Origin: Neobacillus cucumis
GTDB lineage: Bacteria > Bacillota > Bacilli > Bacillales_B > DSM-18226
DNA: 64,000 nucleotides
Reading direction: 5' to 3'
NCBI RefSeq assembly: GCF_023715505.1
Contig: NZ_JAMBOH010000004.1
Span: forward strand, 248,001-312,000
Every line of letters starts with the position of its first letter. Positions within the stretch are counted from its first letter, which is position 1. Positions 63,844 to 64,000 of this stretch are shown here, piece after piece. Made by a program: the position numbers and the translations under genes. Below the pieces are notes generated by a model. The model did not search any database, was not told the DNA's origin, and saw only the letters and a program-made list of their open reading frames with translations.

Positions 63844-64000
63844 GTGCTGGTAGCAGAACGACAAAAAAAGATTGTGGAATTGGTGAATGAACGATTAAGC
63901 ATTCGGGTAACGGAACTAAGTAAAATTTTCTCCGTAACAGAGGAAACGATTCGCCGGGATCTAGAAAAGCTAGAAAAAGAAAATTTATTAATGCGCTCTC
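63844..64000 (+). CDS. DeoR-family transcriptional regulator, 5' part (RhaR candidate)
   Basis: The first 52 codons of a DeoR-type repressor are present before the window ends. The N-terminal helix-turn-helix reads AERQKKIVELVNERLSIRVT, then the family signature SVTEETIRRDLEKLE. GTG start at 63844 follows AAGGGGC. In B. subtilis a DeoR protein (RhaR) represses the rhamnose genes; this gene's place at the end of the rhamnose island and its A-rich upstream repeats fit the same role. The effector domain lies outside the window, so it is an inference. Confidence 0.85.
   Translation, partial: MLVAERQKKIVELVNERLSIRVTELSKIFSVTEETIRRDLEKLEKENLLMRS

Noticed and set aside
1..64000. tRNA, rRNA, riboswitch or prophage features
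   Set aside because: I looked for cloverleaf-like segments, rRNA blocks, known riboswitch cores and phage-type gene strings and saw none I could support.

Overview
The window is a 64 kb stretch of a low-GC Gram-positive chromosome, almost certainly a Bacillaceae member (Bacillus/Neobacillus type). Signs are strong AGGAGG-type ribosome binding sites with frequent TTG/GTG starts, many CcpA cre-like sites, Rho-independent terminators, and gene families typical of the group (YesMN, LutABC, RhaEW, OdhAB, DctP/MalKR-like). No rRNA, tRNA, CRISPR or transposase was seen. Assignments rest on reading the translated proteins and motifs; no database search was run.

Layout. (1) 0.2-14.4 kb: a rhamnogalacturonan (pectin) utilisation block. 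It has a YesMN-type two-component system, two paralogous lipoprotein sugar-binding proteins, two ABC permeases without an ATPase, a YesL-like membrane protein, a secreted PL11 rhamnogalacturonan lyase, an alpha/beta esterase and a GH43 enzyme. (2) 14.4-20.8 kb: LutABC (L-lactate oxidation), a Gfo/Idh dehydrogenase and the bifunctional RhaEW (rhamnulose-1-P aldolase / lactaldehyde dehydrogenase). lutA and rhaEW share a nearly identical promoter, linking lactate formed from rhamnose to its oxidation. (3) 20.8-28.1 kb: a divergent LysR / quercetin 2,3-dioxygenase / esterase module, then a four-gene aromatic operon (FAH-family hydrolase, extradiol dioxygenase, acyl-CoA-dehydrogenase-like monooxygenase, putative flavin reductase). 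(4) 28.4-36 kb: a truncated GH4 pseudogene, malic enzyme, a 46-aa small protein, acyl-CoA thioesterase, and OdhB/OdhA (2-oxoglutarate dehydrogenase). (5) 36.2-45.7 kb: a LysR gene, then a second LysR / quercetinase / esterase module, a 62-aa membrane protein, an MFS transporter, a 50-aa membrane ORF and a GH78 alpha-L-rhamnosidase interrupted near its C terminus by a frameshift at an A8 run. (6) 45.9-53.3 kb: a DctS/R-like two-component pair with a DctP dicarboxylate symporter, a cupin-AraC regulator, an EamA and an MFS exporter. (7) 53.5-64 kb: RhaB, RhaA, a second cupin-AraC regulator, a GH1 enzyme, a second MFS, a second GH78, and the first 52 codons of a DeoR-family regulator (RhaR candidate) running off the window.

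How it may work together. Rhamnose from rhamnogalacturonan I or from plant rhamnosides is isomerised (RhaA), phosphorylated (RhaB), cleaved to DHAP and lactaldehyde and oxidised to lactate (RhaEW), then to pyruvate (LutABC). The MFS + GH78 + GH1 genes, two complete quercetinase-esterase modules and the aromatic operon suggest that flavonol glycosides such as rutin are also imported, deglycosylated and ring-cleaved. Both quercetinases keep all eight cupin metal ligands at the positions known for B. subtilis QdoI. The combination of sugar and aglycone degradation in one locus is an inference from gene content and is the main candidate for a little-described system.

Non-coding structure includes three intergenic arrays of degenerate repeats with a 20-21 bp period (24.0, 56.3 and 63.5 kb), a separate CATGAGGACAAGAA repeat with about 52 bp spacing (24.2 kb), two inverted copies of a GC-rich ~130 bp palindromic repeat (5.0 and 31.6 kb), and duplicated promoter blocks ahead of GH1 and its neighbouring MFS gene.
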